This document shows, in pieces, positions 4,964 through 5,468 of a stretch of DNA of 5,468 nt. The position numbers and the translations under genes were made by a program. Under the pieces are notes generated by a model, which saw only the letters and a list, made by a program, of their open reading frames with translations, ran no database searches and had not been told where the DNA came from. This stretch comes from Desulfobulbaceae bacterium UBA5173 (lineage in GTDB: Bacteria > Desulfobacterota > Desulfobulbia > Desulfobulbales > Desulfobulbaceae). How positions within the stretch are numbered: the stretch's first letter is position 1; each line of letters begins with the position of its first letter. The DNA lies in NCBI GenBank assembly GCA_002413355.1, contig DHWV01000049.1, positions 1 through 5,468 on the forward strand, given 5' to 3'.

Positions 4964-5072
4964 CGAATTCGGGATAGAAGGCGCAGCGGCTTACTTTGGC
5001 GGCAGGCTATGGTGACGGAATGCTTTTTTTAGCTGCTTTGGAGCTGCGATTGAAGTGAGCTTGCCGTACCGT

Positions 5073-5101
5073 ATTTAACCTGCTGCCGACATTTTTTGCA
5101 A
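5073..5101 (-). promoter_or_regulatory. Candidate promoter of rlmB
   Basis: On the minus strand, TTGCAA (5101-5096) and TTAAAT (5078-5073) are separated by 17 nt, close to sigma-70 consensus. The predicted start near 5066 gives an rlmB leader of about 100 nt. Confidence 0.5.
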
Positions 5102-5165
5102 GAAGGTTTGCCTCTGAAGCCCTGTCGCCTTACTGTCCCTGCCGTTCCATTCAAGCCGTTTTCCC

Positions 5166-5193
5166 TTGCATCTTCCCCCTTTCCGGGTAAACT
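5166..5193 (+). promoter_or_regulatory. Candidate promoter of ileS
   Basis: TTGCAT (5166-5171) and TAAACT (5188-5193) lie 16 nt apart on the plus strand. This would give a leader of about 85 nt before the ileS ATG. A nearer -10-like TATTAT at 5261 lacks a matching -35. The assignment is weak. Confidence 0.3.
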
Positions 5194-5285
5194 CACGTTG
5201 AGTGCTGCGCCCTGCCTGCATCCATTTTTTTCAGACCGGGCGGCAAAAGTCAGGACAACATATTATTCCTTTCCGTGTGAACAAG

Positions 5286-5468
5286 ATGGACTACCGTGAC
5301 ACCCTGAACCTGCCCAAGACCGGGTTCAATATGAAGGCCAGTCTGACCCAGAAAGAACCGCAGTATCTGGAACGCTGGGACAGGGAGCGGCTGTACGAGA
5401 AATTGCAGCTGGCGGCGGCTGACAAGCCCCTGTTTATACTGCATGACGGCCCGCCCTACGCCAACGGC
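5286..5468 (+). CDS. ileS: Isoleucyl-tRNA synthetase, N-terminal fragment (cut by right edge)
   Basis: IleRS charges tRNA-Ile with isoleucine in the cytosol. Only the first 61 codons are present. They read MDYRDTLNLPKTGFNMKASL, then REPQ/KEPQ-type sequence (QKEPQYLERWD), and finish with FILHDGPPYANG, the block immediately before the class I HIGH signature, which would start with the next codons. This is the diagnostic IleRS N-terminus: the DTLNLPKT.F.MKA opening and HDGPPYANG. I choose the ATG at 5286 because the family usually begins MDY. An in-frame GTG lies three codons upstream (5277). No strong RBS is visible. The gene is divergent from rlmB. Confidence 0.95.
   Translation, partial: MDYRDTLNLPKTGFNMKASLTQKEPQYLERWDRERLYEKLQLAAADKPLFILHDGPPYANG

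Larger units (their letters stand above)
4964..5285. other. Divergent intergenic region between rlmB and ileS
   Basis: These 322 bases separate the two divergent starts and should hold both promoters. I find a good minus-strand promoter candidate and a weaker plus-strand one, listed separately. The plus-strand part upstream of ileS is pyrimidine-rich (about 5110-5185). No tRNA, T-box-like leader, small-RNA signature or convincing small gene is evident. A TTG-started 67-aa frame at 5096-5299 looks like chance. Confidence 0.6.

Noticed and set aside
4964..5285. T-box riboswitch or tRNA gene before ileS
   Set aside because: I found no T-box bulge sequence, specifier-loop arrangement or tRNA cloverleaf in this stretch.
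5096..5299. 67-aa plus-strand frame upstream of ileS as a leader peptide
   Set aside because: TTG start, no RBS, overlaps the ileS start out of frame, and no Ile-rich stretch that would suggest attenuation.

Overview
The window reads as chromosomal DNA from a Gram-negative, respiring bacterium of moderate GC content (somewhat above half by eye). An exported c-type cytochrome of the P460 type, a signal-peptide-bearing PAP2 phosphatase, and the style of the RecA and IleRS sequences make a deltaproteobacterial (Desulfobacterota-like) origin my best guess. This is an inference from remembered family resemblance, not from any search.

Layout, left to right. (1) Positions 1-505 hold one end of an IS5-superfamily insertion sequence on the minus strand, cut by the left window edge. 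Its transposase is split into two frames joined at an A7 slippery run (124-130), and its extreme N-terminus seems to have lost frame near 432-435. (2) A strong Rho-independent terminator (540-574) closes a minus-strand gene for an exported mono-haem cytochrome P460-like protein (588-1307). That gene has its own strong RBS and a promoter whose spacer carries an 11-bp dyad. (3) A compact minus-strand cluster follows, in transcription order: PAP2 phosphatase (start GTG at 4033), 12-nt gap, a 134-aa four-helix membrane protein of unknown function, 39-nt gap, recA, 2-nt gap, folA (dihydrofolate reductase). (4) rlmB (4166-4963, minus), a SpoU-type 23S rRNA 2'-O-methyltransferase, lies upstream of the PAP2 gene, separated from it by 132 nt containing overlapping inverted repeats and a T9 tract. 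(5) A 322-nt divergent intergenic region (4964-5285) separates rlmB from ileS. (6) The first 61 codons of ileS (isoleucyl-tRNA synthetase, plus strand) run off the right edge just before the HIGH motif.

Most genes are core housekeeping: recombination and SOS activation (RecA), folate and thymidylate metabolism (DHFR), ribosome modification (RlmB) and tRNA charging (IleRS). The least ordinary elements are the unknown membrane protein beside recA, the recA-folA translational coupling, the P460-like cytochrome with a dyad inside its promoter, and the doubly frame-shifted transposase. I saw no CRISPR array, tRNA, rRNA or obvious defence system.
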